A stretch of DNA of 64,000 nt from positions 2,728,001 to 2,792,000 of the forward strand of contig NZ_CP170448.1 in NCBI RefSeq assembly GCF_042466685.1, read 5' to 3'. The position numbers and the translations under genes are program-made. How positions within the stretch are numbered: the first letter of the stretch is position 1; each line of letters opens with the position of its first letter. The DNA comes from Vreelandella sp042466685 (lineage in GTDB: Bacteria > Pseudomonadota > Gammaproteobacteria > Pseudomonadales > Halomonadaceae). A model generated the notes under the pieces. The model ran no database searches, was not told the DNA's origin, and was given only the letters and a program-made list of their open reading frames with translations. Shown here piece after piece: positions 1 through 9,195 of this stretch.

Positions 1-714
1 GTCTTGGGCGCTTTCTATTATCAGCCTCAGGTATCGCCTATTTGGCTAGGCCTGCCGATTACGGCTGCTTTTTTACTGTTACCACTATGGGCGGCGTTAC
101 TGGTCAACATCGGGATTGGGCCATTCTGGTGGCTGCTCCCCTCGGTCTCCTCAGCCCCCCCGACCATTATCGTTGGCTATGCGGCCTTGACGCTGCTTCT
201 CGCCCTACCCCGCTGCGAGCATGCTCGCCGTCAGGCACTTCTGCGGGCGACAGACCCCAATGACAGCGACTGCAGCGCCTATCACATCGATACACTAAAA
301 GAACGCCTATATAGCGAGTTTCAACGCGCTGCCATGCTCCATCAACAGCTCGCGGTGCTAGTACTGCATTTACCGCAGCTGGATATGGCAGAAGAGCAGT
401 TTGGCCACCGGGCAAAAGCAGCACTGCTTGGGGCGCTATGTAGTGAAGTGAATAGCCGTTGCCGCGACCATGACGTGCTTGGGCGCGCGGACAGTGCCAC
501 TTTTTGGCTCGTTCTACCTGACACGAGCGAAAGCGGTGCGCTGCTAGTACGCGAACGCTTGCAAAGAGCACTTTCACAGCGAGTATTAGTAGAAACCGGC
601 CAACTGGAAGCACGTATTGCCGCTTGCCTACCTAGCCGTAAAGAATACTTCGAGCACTATATAAAGCGCCTGGAAACACGCGGCGCCGCCCTAGCCAACG
701 TCAACAGACCCTAG
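1..714 (+). CDS. Membrane-anchored degenerate GGDEF-like protein (5' truncated by window edge)
   Basis: The reading frame is open at the first base, so the true start lies outside the window (an internal TTG is at position 4). About 75 N-terminal residues form two to three hydrophobic membrane segments, followed by about 150 soluble residues with the spacing of a GGDEF fold. The usual signature is absent: where R-GG(D/E)EF should stand the protein has RADSATFWLVLPD. It is therefore probably not an active diguanylate cyclase and may be a sensor or binding domain. The fold assignment is an inference from the general pattern. It ends 36 nt before the next gene on the same strand. Confidence 0.55.
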   Translation, partial: VLGAFYYQPQVSPIWLGLPITAAFLLLPLWAALLVNIGIGPFWWLLPSVSSAPPTIIVGYAALTLLLALPRCEHARRQALLRATDPNDSDCSAYHIDTLKERLYSEFQRAAMLHQQLAVLVLHLPQLDMAEEQFGHRAKAALLGALCSEVNSRCRDHDVLGRADSATFWLVLPDTSESGALLVRERLQRALSQRVLVETGQLEARIAACLPSRKEYFEHYIKRLETRGAALANVNRP

Positions 715-750
715 ATCTTCCAATTCAATTTTCTGACGCTGGAGTGCTCT

Positions 751-2148
751 GTGCCGCTAGCTGACATGCTCCAATCATTAACGCCATCACCACCCCTTAT
801 CATCTGCCTGGTATTGGTAATTTCATTAGTAGAATCACTTGCCCTAGTGGGGTTGCTGGTACCAGGGGTGGTGTTAATCACCACCGCAGCTTCCCTGGCA
901 GGCCACCAGGATATCGGCCTAGCGTGGTTACTCGGCGCCGCCTTTATAGGCGCTGTTTTAGGCGATGGGGTCAGTTTTTCGCTTGGCTTCAAGCATCGAG
1001 AGCAGGTCACACAGCGATGGCCACTGTCTCAGCACCCCGAATGGTTAGGTCGCGGGGCGCGCTTCTTTCAGCGCTATGGCATCTGGTCGGTGTTTATTGG
1101 CCGCTTTGTCGGTCCGGTGAGGCCAATAATTCCACTGGTGGCAGGCATGATGCAGATGTCACCAAGGACGTTTGTTTGGGCCAACCTAACCTCTGCGGCG
1201 CTGTGGGCACCAGCTTATGTACTGCCTGGGTACTTGCTGGGACGTACCTGGCAGCACCATCTAAATCTACCGCCGGGTTTAGAGACGGCACTACTCATAT
1301 TCGCTGCGATAGTTGTCACGCTTGCCGTCATTTTCTCGTGGGGCCGACATCAGGCGACAAGGCATGGGCGACTTTACCGGGCGATTGCCGGAAGCATTCG
1401 GCGCGTACCGCTGCTGCGTCGACCATGGCTTGCGATGAGCCAAACCGGCGATGTGCCCCTGGCCTCGCTACTACTGCTGGTCATAGCGTTAGGCAGCCTG
1501 TCTGGCTGGACATTGCTGATCATTGCCCACCACGGCCCACTCGAAATGGATCTGCTCGTTCAGCAATTGTTCACCATGTTTCAGAGTGATTTTTCTGACC
1601 TAGCGGGGAACATATTTGCCCGAATTGGCGATACCCTGGGCGTTATCGCTTTAATGCTGCCTTGGGCGGCGTGGATGCTGTTGAGCAGGAGATGGGAGGC
1701 TTTACTGCACTGGTGTGGCGCGTTTGCCGGTGTTGCCCTGTTAAACACATTGGGCAAAGGGCTGTTTGGCCGTGCTCGCCCAGATACGCCGGACTACTTG
1801 ATGGGCTCTTTCTCCTATCCGAGTGCCCATACGTCAACCGCCGTGGTGCTCTTCGGCCTTGCAGCAGCCTTCGTGGCGGCCGAGATACCCCGTCAAAAAC
1901 GCTTTTGGGTCTATTGGATAGCCCTCGCACTGGCGCTGCCCATGGCGCTATCACGGCTGGCGGTCGGCGTACACTGGTTCAGTGACCTGGTGGGCGGCGC
2001 CTTACTCGGTCTGGTCGTCTGCGCACTCACGCTGCTGCACTGGCAGCAGCAGCCACGCCCGCCTATGCGGCCCTGCCCTTGGCTACTGCTCAGCGTTGCA
2101 TCGCTAGTGCTTATTAGCGCCCGAGTAGGGTTGCTGCCACCCGTTTAA
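751..2148 (+). CDS. DedA-family / PAP2 phosphatase fusion membrane protein
   Basis: 465 residues with two membrane modules. Residues about 1-200 are a DedA (SNARE-associated) domain with the family's G-R-F-V-G-P-x-R-P segment (GRFVGPVRPIIPLVAG). Residues about 230-450 are a PAP2 lipid-phosphatase domain with all three motifs: K-x6-RP (KGLFGRARP), PSAH in place of PSGH, and SR-x5-H-x3-D (SRLAVGVHWFSD). Such fusions probably dephosphorylate or recycle a lipid phosphate such as undecaprenyl pyrophosphate or phosphatidate at the inner membrane; the substrate is inferred. The start is GTG, 7 nt after a GGAG ribosome-binding site. It is convergent with the LysE-type gene, 7 nt apart. Confidence 0.85.
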   Translation: MPLADMLQSLTPSPPLIICLVLVISLVESLALVGLLVPGVVLITTAASLAGHQDIGLAWLLGAAFIGAVLGDGVSFSLGFKHREQVTQRWPLSQHPEWLGRGARFFQRYGIWSVFIGRFVGPVRPIIPLVAGMMQMSPRTFVWANLTSAALWAPAYVLPGYLLGRTWQHHLNLPPGLETALLIFAAIVVTLAVIFSWGRHQATRHGRLYRAIAGSIRRVPLLRRPWLAMSQTGDVPLASLLLLVIALGSLSGWTLLIIAHHGPLEMDLLVQQLFTMFQSDFSDLAGNIFARIGDTLGVIALMLPWAAWMLLSRRWEALLHWCGAFAGVALLNTLGKGLFGRARPDTPDYLMGSFSYPSAHTSTAVVLFGLAAAFVAAEIPRQKRFWVYWIALALALPMALSRLAVGVHWFSDLVGGALLGLVVCALTLLHWQQQPRPPMRPCPWLLLSVASLVLISARVGLLPPV

Positions 2149-2155
2149 TGGCTAT

Positions 2156-2779
2156 TTACCCCAGCGCCAACCATAAACCAACGCCAATCATCAGCGTTCC
2201 GGCGATACGGTTAAGCAAACGAACATTGCCGCTTTTACCCAGCACACTGCGCAACGTTTTACCACCAGTGGCATAGACCAACATGCTGGCAAACTCGATG
2301 GTCAAGATGACCGCGATGAGCAGGCTGAGCTGCCCTGGTAATGGACGGCTACTATCCAGAAAGGGGGGGAGTAACACCATAAAAAATGCCCACCCTTTGG
2401 GGTTTGCCACTGCGGTAACAAATCCCTGCATGGCTAACTGTAGAGGATTTGCGGGCGGCCCTGCATCCAACTCACTGGGGATCGCCATGCGCCCACGGGA
2501 GCGCCACATCATAATGCCCAAATACCCCAGGTAGGCGCCGCCCACCCACTTAAACAGCACAAACAGCTCTGGCTGTCGCAGCATTAACGCTGCCACCCCT
2601 GCGCCAGCGGCCGCCGCCACCAAGCCAACGCCCAGTAACTCACCGATCATCATCCACAGCGTACGTTTAACGCCTTGGGTCATGCCCAGCACCATGGCGA
2701 GGGTCATGCACATGCCGGGGGTTAGCGAAACAAACAGAAACGTTGGCACAAAAACCGAAAGCGTGGCCCACGACATCAT
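2156..2779 (-). CDS. LysE/RhtB-family amino-acid exporter
   Basis: 207 residues, six predicted hydrophobic segments and the family's N-terminal S-L-T-P-G-x-x signature (SLTPGMCMTLAMVLG) plus NPKGWAFF in the middle, typical of LysE/RhtB efflux proteins that export amino acids or their derivatives. Substrate cannot be read from sequence. It is the last gene of a minus-strand run, 3 nt behind ubiX, so it is probably co-transcribed with mpl and ubiX. Two consecutive ATG codons occur at the start; the upstream AAGGA lies about 10 nt before the first. Confidence 0.85.
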   Translation of the reverse strand: MMSWATLSVFVPTFLFVSLTPGMCMTLAMVLGMTQGVKRTLWMMIGELLGVGLVAAAAGAGVAALMLRQPELFVLFKWVGGAYLGYLGIMMWRSRGRMAIPSELDAGPPANPLQLAMQGFVTAVANPKGWAFFMVLLPPFLDSSRPLPGQLSLLIAVILTIEFASMLVYATGGKTLRSVLGKSGNVRLLNRIAGTLMIGVGLWLALG

Positions 2780-2782
2780 AGA

Positions 2783-3427
2783 TCAGTCATCCTTATTTGC
2801 GACCTCACCCCAGCGAGGAACCAGCGAGTGCTCGATGCCTAGCTGATTGAGGATACGCGCGACAATAAAATCAATCAGATCATCAATGCTTTGTGGGCAG
2901 TGATAAAAGCCTGGGGCGGCCGGCAAAATGACCACGCCCAAGCGGCTCAATGTCAGCATGTGCTCCAAGTGAATCGGCGAAAACGGGCTTTCTCGCGGCA
3001 CCAGCACTAGTGTTCGGCGCTCTTTAATCGCCACATCTGCCGCCCGCTCAATCAGGTTATTACTGGCCCCCGTTGCCACGGCGGAAAGCGTGCCGGTAGA
3101 GCATGGACACACCACCATGGCAGAGGGGGCACCAGAGCCTGACGCCACCGGCGCCATCCAGTCCTCACGGCCGAAGCAGCGGATCTGACCGGGGCGCGCC
3201 CCACTGCGCTCACTCAGCGCCTCAGCTAAGCGCTGTGGCTGCGCGGGCAGCTCAATATCTGTTTCAGTGGCGACGACCATGTGCGCGGCTTTCGAAATCA
3301 TGACCCACACTTCATGCCCTGTGGCGACTAATACATCGATCAAGCGCAAACCGTATTGCGCCCCCGATGCACCGGTGAGCGCCACGGTAATCGGTTTTTT
3401 GAACGCGGTATCGGCGTTAGCTGTCAC
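2783..3427 (-). CDS. ubiX: UbiX-type flavin prenyltransferase
   Basis: 214 residues with the hallmark TGASGAQYGLR flavin-binding loop near residue 17 and a C-terminal region of the UbiX/Pad1 family (PAAPGFYHCPQSIDDLIDF). These enzymes attach a dimethylallyl group to FMN to make prenylated FMN, the cofactor of UbiD decarboxylases in ubiquinone synthesis. The start codon overlaps the mpl stop by 4 nt (ATGA), indicating translational coupling. Cytoplasmic. Length is normal for the family. Confidence 0.93.
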   Translation of the reverse strand: MTANADTAFKKPITVALTGASGAQYGLRLIDVLVATGHEVWVMISKAAHMVVATETDIELPAQPQRLAEALSERSGARPGQIRCFGREDWMAPVASGSGAPSAMVVCPCSTGTLSAVATGASNNLIERAADVAIKERRTLVLVPRESPFSPIHLEHMLTLSRLGVVILPAAPGFYHCPQSIDDLIDFIVARILNQLGIEHSLVPRWGEVANKDD

Positions 3428-4830
3428 GCTTCCCCCTCCTTGGCTGCTGCCAATGCGGCGAGCAAGCGTTCATGCACCCCCTCAAAGCCGCCGTTGGACA
3501 TCACCACAATGCGATCCAAAGGTGATGCTTGAGTGACCACAGCGGCCACCAGCGCATCAATATCGTTAAACAACTCGGCATGCGCGCCCTGAGTGGCGAC
3601 CAGCTCGTCCATCGACCAGTCAAGCCCGGCGGGCTGGAACCAAAACACGCCATCAGCGTCAGCCACGCTTTCAATTAAGCGCTCGCGCAGCGCGCCTAGA
3701 CGCATCGTGTTAGATCGCGGCTCAATCACCGCCAGCAGGCGGCCTTTAGTGGTCGATGCACGCAGGCCTTTGAGCGTCGCGGCAATCGCCGTGGGATGAT
3801 GGGCGAAATCATCGATAACCTGAATGCCATTGATTTCCCCACGCACTTCCTGGCGCCTTCTGGGGGTTTCAAAGCGCGCCAATGCAGCACAGCCGCGGGC
3901 TAAATCAACCCCACACAAATGCGCCGCCGCCAGTGCGGCCAATGCATTGCGAGCGTTATGTTCGCCGGTGAGCGACCACTCAACCACCCCATCTTGCTCT
4001 TGACTAATCGCATGGCCCTGCTTATCACCGCTATAAATGACCTGGAAGCGACTGGCATCGGCGCGCTCTAGCTTTAGCTGCCATTCGGACGCATCCTGAT
4101 CACCAAAATGAACTACCGGCGTCCAAACGCCTAGCTCTAATACGCGTTCAAGTGCGGGCTGCTCATCGGCGACTAGCAAGTGGCCCTGGCTTGGCACAGT
4201 TCGCACCAGGTGGTGGAACTGGCGCTCAATAGCGGCCAGATCGGAAAAGATGTCGGCGTGGTCAAACTCAAGATTGTTGAGGATCGCGATATGCGGGCGA
4301 TAGTGTACAAACTTGGAACGTTTATCGAAGAAGGCGGTGTCGTACTCATCAGCCTCTACTACGAACGGCGCTTGTGGATCTCCCAACCGGGCCGACACGC
4401 CAAAGTTACGCGGCACTCCACCAATTAAAAATCCCGGCTTTAAGCCGGCACTCTCCAACAGCCAGGCTAGTACACTCGCGGTGGTGGTCTTTCCGTGGGT
4501 GCCTGCCACTGCGATGACGCGACGACCGGGCAACACGTGCTCTGCCAACCACTGCGCACCCGAGATATACGGCAAGCCGCTGTTCAGTAGCGCTTCAACC
4601 TCGTCATTGCCTCGCGACAGAGCATTGCCCACCACAACGAGATCCGGCGATGGCGACAGATGCTCGGCATGGTAGCCCTGCATTAAGGTGATGCCCGCAT
4701 CAGCCAATTGGGTGCTCATCGGAGGGTATACGTTCTGATCGGAGCCACTCACCTGGTGCCCCATTTCACGCGCCAGCAGCGCCAGGCTCCCCATAAAGGT
4801 GCCACAGATACCCATAATATGCAGATGCAT
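3424..4830 (-). CDS. mpl: UDP-N-acetylmuramate:L-Ala-gamma-D-Glu-meso-DAP ligase
   Basis: 468 residues from the chosen start MHLHIMGICGTFMGSLA, the typical beginning of Mpl. A Mur-ligase ATP site follows at about residue 110 (AGTHGKTTTAS), then the central VEADEYDTAFFDKRSK motif, the HNARNALAA motif and the FAHHPTAI segment. Mpl recycles cell-wall tripeptide by ligating it to UDP-MurNAc. An in-frame ATG 33 nt upstream (4863) would add 11 residues not seen in the family, and GGGGCGAG sits just before 4830, so the shorter start is preferred. First gene of a probable mpl-ubiX-LysE operon. Confidence 0.95.
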   Translation of the reverse strand: MHLHIMGICGTFMGSLALLAREMGHQVSGSDQNVYPPMSTQLADAGITLMQGYHAEHLSPSPDLVVVGNALSRGNDEVEALLNSGLPYISGAQWLAEHVLPGRRVIAVAGTHGKTTTASVLAWLLESAGLKPGFLIGGVPRNFGVSARLGDPQAPFVVEADEYDTAFFDKRSKFVHYRPHIAILNNLEFDHADIFSDLAAIERQFHHLVRTVPSQGHLLVADEQPALERVLELGVWTPVVHFGDQDASEWQLKLERADASRFQVIYSGDKQGHAISQEQDGVVEWSLTGEHNARNALAALAAAHLCGVDLARGCAALARFETPRRRQEVRGEINGIQVIDDFAHHPTAIAATLKGLRASTTKGRLLAVIEPRSNTMRLGALRERLIESVADADGVFWFQPAGLDWSMDELVATQGAHAELFNDIDALVAAVVTQASPLDRIVVMSNGGFEGVHERLLAALAAAKEGEA

Positions 4831-5082
4831 GGCTCTCGCCCCGTTAATCGCCAGTAAACTCATTCAATAAAAGCCAAAAAATGGCGTAAAAATAGCTAAC
4901 TAGCCTAGCATGTTGACACTATTTGCTCATCACCTCATCGCTAAAAACGGCGGCAATGCGCCTCCCAAGTGACAAATCCCTCTAGTTGTTGCAGGATGCG
5001 GCCACTGTTTACTAATGATGATCAACACTTTCTTCCCACTCGTCACGCTGATGTGAGCCAGCATCAGCAAAGGAGTCTTTCA

Positions 5083-5469
5083 ATGCGCATTTTAATTCGC
5101 TATTTTTTCCGCGGCCTTCGCTTGGTGCTTGCCCCTGTCATGCTGATTTCCGAGAAGCTATCTACGCCTAAGTCAGTGGAGCGTACGCCTGAAGAGCAAG
5201 CTAAAGTGGATCAAGCCTGCCAGAATCTAGCGCTGTACCAATTCCGCACCTGCCCTTTTTGCATCAAGGTGCGCAAAGAGATAGCACGATTGGGCTTAAA
5301 CATTGAAGTACGTGATGCGCAACTTGATCCTGCCCATAAGCAGGCGCTCTTGGAAGGGGGCGGCAAAGTCAAAGTGCCCTGCTTGAAAATCACCCACGAC
5401 GATGGTCGTGAAGAGTGGATGTACGAATCAGACACCATTAATGCCTGGCTGCACCAACGCTTTGGCTAA
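5083..5469 (+). CDS. Membrane-associated glutaredoxin-like protein
   Basis: 128 residues with a hydrophobic N-terminal stretch (about residues 1-22) followed by a thioredoxin-fold domain carrying the glutaredoxin active site C-P-F-C (FRTCPFCIKVRKEI) and a KVPCLKI cis-proline region. It likely reduces glutathione-mixed disulfides or binds an Fe-S cluster at the membrane. The start is set by AAAGGAG 8 nt upstream; the longer open frame back to 4969 lacks family-like sequence. Divergent from mpl across about 250 nt. Confidence 0.85.
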   Translation: MRILIRYFFRGLRLVLAPVMLISEKLSTPKSVERTPEEQAKVDQACQNLALYQFRTCPFCIKVRKEIARLGLNIEVRDAQLDPAHKQALLEGGGKVKVPCLKITHDDGREEWMYESDTINAWLHQRFG

Positions 5470-5510
5470 GGCCTTTCTGCTTGGCATGGGTGCCCTCTCA
5501 AACCTTTTCA

Positions 5511-5534
5511 CCAGGTCGGCGTAAGTCGACCTGG
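5511..5534. terminator. Bidirectional terminator-like hairpin
   Basis: CCAGGTCG (5511-5518) pairs with CGACCTGG (5527-5534) around an 8-nt loop. It lies between the convergent glutaredoxin gene and the exported-protein gene, where a shared terminator is expected. The T-run is weak on both strands. Confidence 0.5.
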
Positions 5535-5538
5535 CGGG

Positions 5539-6063
5539 TTAAAACTCTATTTTTTGTGCCTCAACATCGAATGCCACGTCAATCTCAATGCCCTCTTCAA
5601 GACTTGCTGGCTCACCTAACGCCACTTGCAGCGCCATTAACCCCTCTATTTTACCAGCCACATGAACCGCTTGGCTGGTACGTTCATAATGCGTCAGCGT
5701 AACGGCCACATCGCCACCCTCCGAGGTAAATAGTGGCGGAGAAACAGAAGTCCCAATGGCGTAGATAACCACCGCATTGGTCAGTTGCTCTTCCGCCACG
5801 GTCAGGCTAATCGAGAGTGCCTCATCACTTTCCCATGCCTCGCCGTCAACAGAGCCAGTGATGTCAATGTTGATATCGTCGCCTAATTCTACGAATGAGG
5901 CATTCGAGTCACTGCCATGGCTTAACACAAACCACTCGCGGCGCTCACCCTCCAGCGACCCTGTGATTTCAGGCGTTGCTTGTCCAGAGGCGCCTAGCTC
6001 GGTGGTAAAACCGCTTGTAGGTAGCCAAGCAGCCAACAACGCTATCCCAACTTGTCTCCACAT
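5539..6063 (-). CDS. Putative exported protein of unknown function
   Basis: 174 residues beginning with a short signal-peptide-like stretch (MWRQVGIALLAAWLPTSG). The remainder is acidic, rich in beta-strand-like alternation, with no motif I recognise. It contains the paired phrases EITGSLEGE and DITGSVDGE about 45 residues apart, suggesting an internal repeat of a small beta domain. Probably periplasmic. It is monocistronic and convergent with the glutaredoxin gene. Confidence 0.6.
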   Translation of the reverse strand: MWRQVGIALLAAWLPTSGFTTELGASGQATPEITGSLEGERREWFVLSHGSDSNASFVELGDDINIDITGSVDGEAWESDEALSISLTVAEEQLTNAVVIYAIGTSVSPPLFTSEGGDVAVTLTHYERTSQAVHVAGKIEGLMALQVALGEPASLEEGIEIDVAFDVEAQKIEF

Positions 6064-6360
6064 AATGCTTTTCCATCCTGTTATGCATGGCTTTCTACTT
6101 ACGACTTTTGTCTAAAAAAAAGCCAGTGGCGTGCCGCTCTTAGCCTCATCATTCAGTAGACGAATGATGCCTGTCATTATTTCGATTGTGTGACGCGATA
6201 GGCACTCTCTATGTTGTAAGCCTAGGTTGTACGCCTGTGTTGTAAATAGGTATACGAACTGTCCGTGTCTGTTTTGCTGGTGCTTTCTGGTTGTAGCAGT
6301 GCTCCCTGCCTCGAAAATGGCGGCAAAACGAACAATAAACAATGACCTAAGGGAACGATA

Positions 6361-7941
6361 ATGACGCTCAAGAAAACCTTACTGGCTTCCGTAATTGGTG
6401 CAGTGGTAGCGGGTACGGCGCTGCTGCCGATGACCGCAAGTGCTGAAACTCTGCGCATTGGCTACTCCGCTGACCCTGAAACCCTCGATATTCACGAGCA
6501 GCTCTCGGGTGGCATGTTGCGCTTCTCTCACCTTGCGTTTGATCCGCTGGTACGCTGGACAAAAGATTTCCAGTTTGAGCCGCGCTTAGCCACCGAGTGG
6601 GAGCAGGTTGACGAAACCACCATGCGCATGACCTTGCGCGAAGGCGTTACCTTCCACTCAGGCAACGAGTTCACCGCCAAAGACGTGGTATGGACCATTG
6701 AGCGCCTAAAAGAGAGCCCTGACTATCGCGCTATTTTTGAGCCGGTTGCCAGCGCCGAAGCCGTTGACGACTACACCGTTGAGATTGTCACCACCGAACC
6801 TTACCCGCTGCTTCTCAACCTGGCTACCTACATCTTCCCGATGGATAGCGAGTTCTATAGCGGTGAAACCGATGGTGGCAACGACAAAGCTGAGATCGTT
6901 AAAGCAGGCAACTCCTATGCTTCGCGTAATGTATCCGGCACCGGCCCCTTCATGGTCACTGACCGCCGCCAGGGTGTACGGGTAGATTTTGAACGCTTTG
7001 AAGATTACTGGGATACCGAAAGCGAAGGCAATGTCACTAATATCGTACTGACACCTATCGCTGAGAACGCCTCACGGGTTGCTGCCCTGCTCTCTGGCGG
7101 TGTCGACTTTATTGATGCCGTGCCACCCAATGACCTGGATCGCGTACGCGAGGCCGACGGCGTCAATCTGGTAGAGGTTGACGGTACCCGCATCATTGGC
7201 TTCCAAATGAACGAAGAGCGCGTCGAAGCCTTCCAGGATGCCCGCGTTCGTCAAGCAGTGGATTTGGCCATTAATCAGGAAGGCATTGCCGACCGTCTCA
7301 TGCGTGGCTTTGCTAACCCGGCGGGACAGTTCTCACCTGAGGGTTACTCAGGCCATAACCCGGATTTAACGCCACGTTACGATATTGAACGCGCCAAGGA
7401 GCTGATGGCCGAAGCGGGCTACGAAGAGGGCTTCAGCGTTGAGATGATCGCCCCCAACAACCGTTACGTAAACGATGCCCAGATTGCCCAGGCAGTGGCC
7501 AACATGCTGGCCCAGATCAACATTGACGTTGACCTGCGCACCATGCCCTTGGCGCAGTACTGGCCTGAGTACGATACCCGCCAATCCGATATGGCGATGA
7601 TCGGCTGGCACGCAGATACTGAAGACACCGCGAACTTCTTCCAGTACCTCTCTTTCTGCTTCGATGAAGAGACCGGTGCCGGCCAGTACAACTACGGCGG
7701 CTACTGCAACGAAGAGATCGACGCACTCGTCACAGAGGCCGATAGCGAAACCGACCTGGAAAAACGCAACGAAATGCTGCGCGAAGCCGAAGCCATGCTT
7801 TATGAAGACGTTGGTTATATCCCCCTGCACTGGCAGAACCTTGCCTACGCAGCCGCTGATGGGGTTGAGATTGAGCCTGTGGTCAACGCCCTTGACTTCC
7901 CTTACCTGGGTGATCTGGTGATTAATCGCAGCGACGACTAA
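6361..7941 (+). CDS. Peptide ABC transporter, family 5 substrate-binding protein
   Basis: 526 residues with a signal peptide (TLLASVIGAVVAGTALL, cleavage near TASA-ET) followed by the DppA/OppA-type family 5 binding fold (RIGYSADPETLDIHEQ; RGFANPAGQFSPEGYSGHNP). It binds peptides or related ligands in the periplasm. It heads a five-gene transport cluster ending in two ATPases and followed by a regulator and a prolidase, which points to dipeptide uptake. ATG start with AAGGGA upstream. The 204-nt gap to the permease gene holds a strong hairpin. Confidence 0.9.
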   Translation: MTLKKTLLASVIGAVVAGTALLPMTASAETLRIGYSADPETLDIHEQLSGGMLRFSHLAFDPLVRWTKDFQFEPRLATEWEQVDETTMRMTLREGVTFHSGNEFTAKDVVWTIERLKESPDYRAIFEPVASAEAVDDYTVEIVTTEPYPLLLNLATYIFPMDSEFYSGETDGGNDKAEIVKAGNSYASRNVSGTGPFMVTDRRQGVRVDFERFEDYWDTESEGNVTNIVLTPIAENASRVAALLSGGVDFIDAVPPNDLDRVREADGVNLVEVDGTRIIGFQMNEERVEAFQDARVRQAVDLAINQEGIADRLMRGFANPAGQFSPEGYSGHNPDLTPRYDIERAKELMAEAGYEEGFSVEMIAPNNRYVNDAQIAQAVANMLAQINIDVDLRTMPLAQYWPEYDTRQSDMAMIGWHADTEDTANFFQYLSFCFDEETGAGQYNYGGYCNEEIDALVTEADSETDLEKRNEMLREAEAMLYEDVGYIPLHWQNLAYAAADGVEIEPVVNALDFPYLGDLVINRSDD

Positions 7942-8026
7942 GCATTAACATCACTGATTAAATGCTTAGCATTGACTCAAAAGAGTGATTGCAGCCTTAA
8001 CAGCCAGCAAGTAAACCGCAAGGATG

Positions 8027-8056
8027 CTTCGCTCCCTAAGCGTTTAGGGGGCGAAG
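8027..8056 (+). terminator. Intercistronic hairpin between binding-protein and permease genes
   Basis: CTTCGCTCCCTAA (8027-8039) pairs with TTAGGGGGCGAAG (8044-8056) over 13 positions with one G-T wobble and a 4-nt loop. Outer arms (GCCAGCAA near 8003, TTGGCTGGC near 8061) can extend it. Such stem-loops commonly stabilise the upstream mRNA or partly terminate transcription so that the binding protein is made in excess. No long T-run follows. Confidence 0.65.
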
Positions 8057-8145
8057 TATTTTGGCTGGCACTCCAAGGCTGAACAAACTCTGCATAACAT
8101 GCCCCTACTTCCTTTGATGAACCCCTCACATAGGTGGCGTACGCC

Positions 8146-9195
8146 ATGATTGCCTTTTTAATCAAGCGGCTGATGCACGCGGTTTTGGTGATGTTTGTCA
8201 TCAGCGTGCTGGCCTTCGCCATTCAGGATAACCTGGGTGACCCCGTACAGCAGATGGTTGGCCAATCTGTGCCAGAGAGTGAACGTGCAGAAATTCGCGA
8301 GCGTTTAGGCCTCAACGACCCCTTCCTGGTGCAATATGCTCGTTTTGCTAAAAACGCCGTTCAAGGTGATTTTGGCTACTCGTACTTTTACCGCGAACCG
8401 GCGTTAGAAGTGATTGCGCGCCACTTACCCGCCACTCTGGAGCTGGTATTTGCCGCAACGCTGATTATTGTGATTTTTTCTGTCCCCATAGGGGTGTACA
8501 GCGCCATCAAACCGCGCTCACCGATTTCACGACTGTTTATGGGTATATCGATTATCGGCATCTCGATTCCGGTTTTTTTGACCGCGATCGTACTGATTCA
8601 AATCTTCGCCATCGGCGTTACCGTTACGCTGTTCCCCGAGAGCACGGGTTGGGGCGCATGGCTGAATGACTTCTTCTCCACCGAAGGCAATATGCCCTCC
8701 TTTGGCCGTGGCTATGACCTCGTTAACATAGTGGGCAACTGGGACACCAACTTGGCCACCTGGAACGGCGTACAGCACCTAGTGTTACCGGCAGTTTCTT
8801 TAGCCTCCATTATGCTACCGCTGTTTATCCGCCTGATTCGTGCCGAAATGATGGAAGTCCTGCAGTCGGAGTACGTTAAGTACGCCCGCGCTAAGGGAAT
8901 CTCCATGCGCCGGGTCTATTTCGTTCACGCCCTCAAAAACACCATGCTGCCGGTAATAACCGTAGGCGGCGTACAGATCGGCACCATGGTCGCCTACACC
9001 ATTTTGACCGAGACCGTTTTCCAATGGCCCGGTATGGGCTTGATGTTTTTGGATGCGATTAACCGCGCCGATATTCCGCTGATTGTGACCTACCTGATGA
9101 TCGTCGGCGTGATCTTTGTCGTCACCAACACCATCGTGGATCTCATCTACGGCATGGTGAACCCCACCGTTAAACTGACTGGGAAGCCCGCATGA
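8146..9195 (+). CDS. Peptide ABC transporter permease, DppB type
   Basis: 349 residues, six predicted membrane helices, and the permease EAA-like loop in the C-terminal half (EYVKYARAKGISMRRVYFVHALKN). Forms the inner-membrane channel with the next gene product. The start ATG at 8146 is preceded at proper spacing by AGGTGG; a GTG four codons earlier is possible but overlaps that site. It overlaps the next gene by 4 nt. Confidence 0.92.
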   Translation: MIAFLIKRLMHAVLVMFVISVLAFAIQDNLGDPVQQMVGQSVPESERAEIRERLGLNDPFLVQYARFAKNAVQGDFGYSYFYREPALEVIARHLPATLELVFAATLIIVIFSVPIGVYSAIKPRSPISRLFMGISIIGISIPVFLTAIVLIQIFAIGVTVTLFPESTGWGAWLNDFFSTEGNMPSFGRGYDLVNIVGNWDTNLATWNGVQHLVLPAVSLASIMLPLFIRLIRAEMMEVLQSEYVKYARAKGISMRRVYFVHALKNTMLPVITVGGVQIGTMVAYTILTETVFQWPGMGLMFLDAINRADIPLIVTYLMIVGVIFVVTNTIVDLIYGMVNPTVKLTGKPA

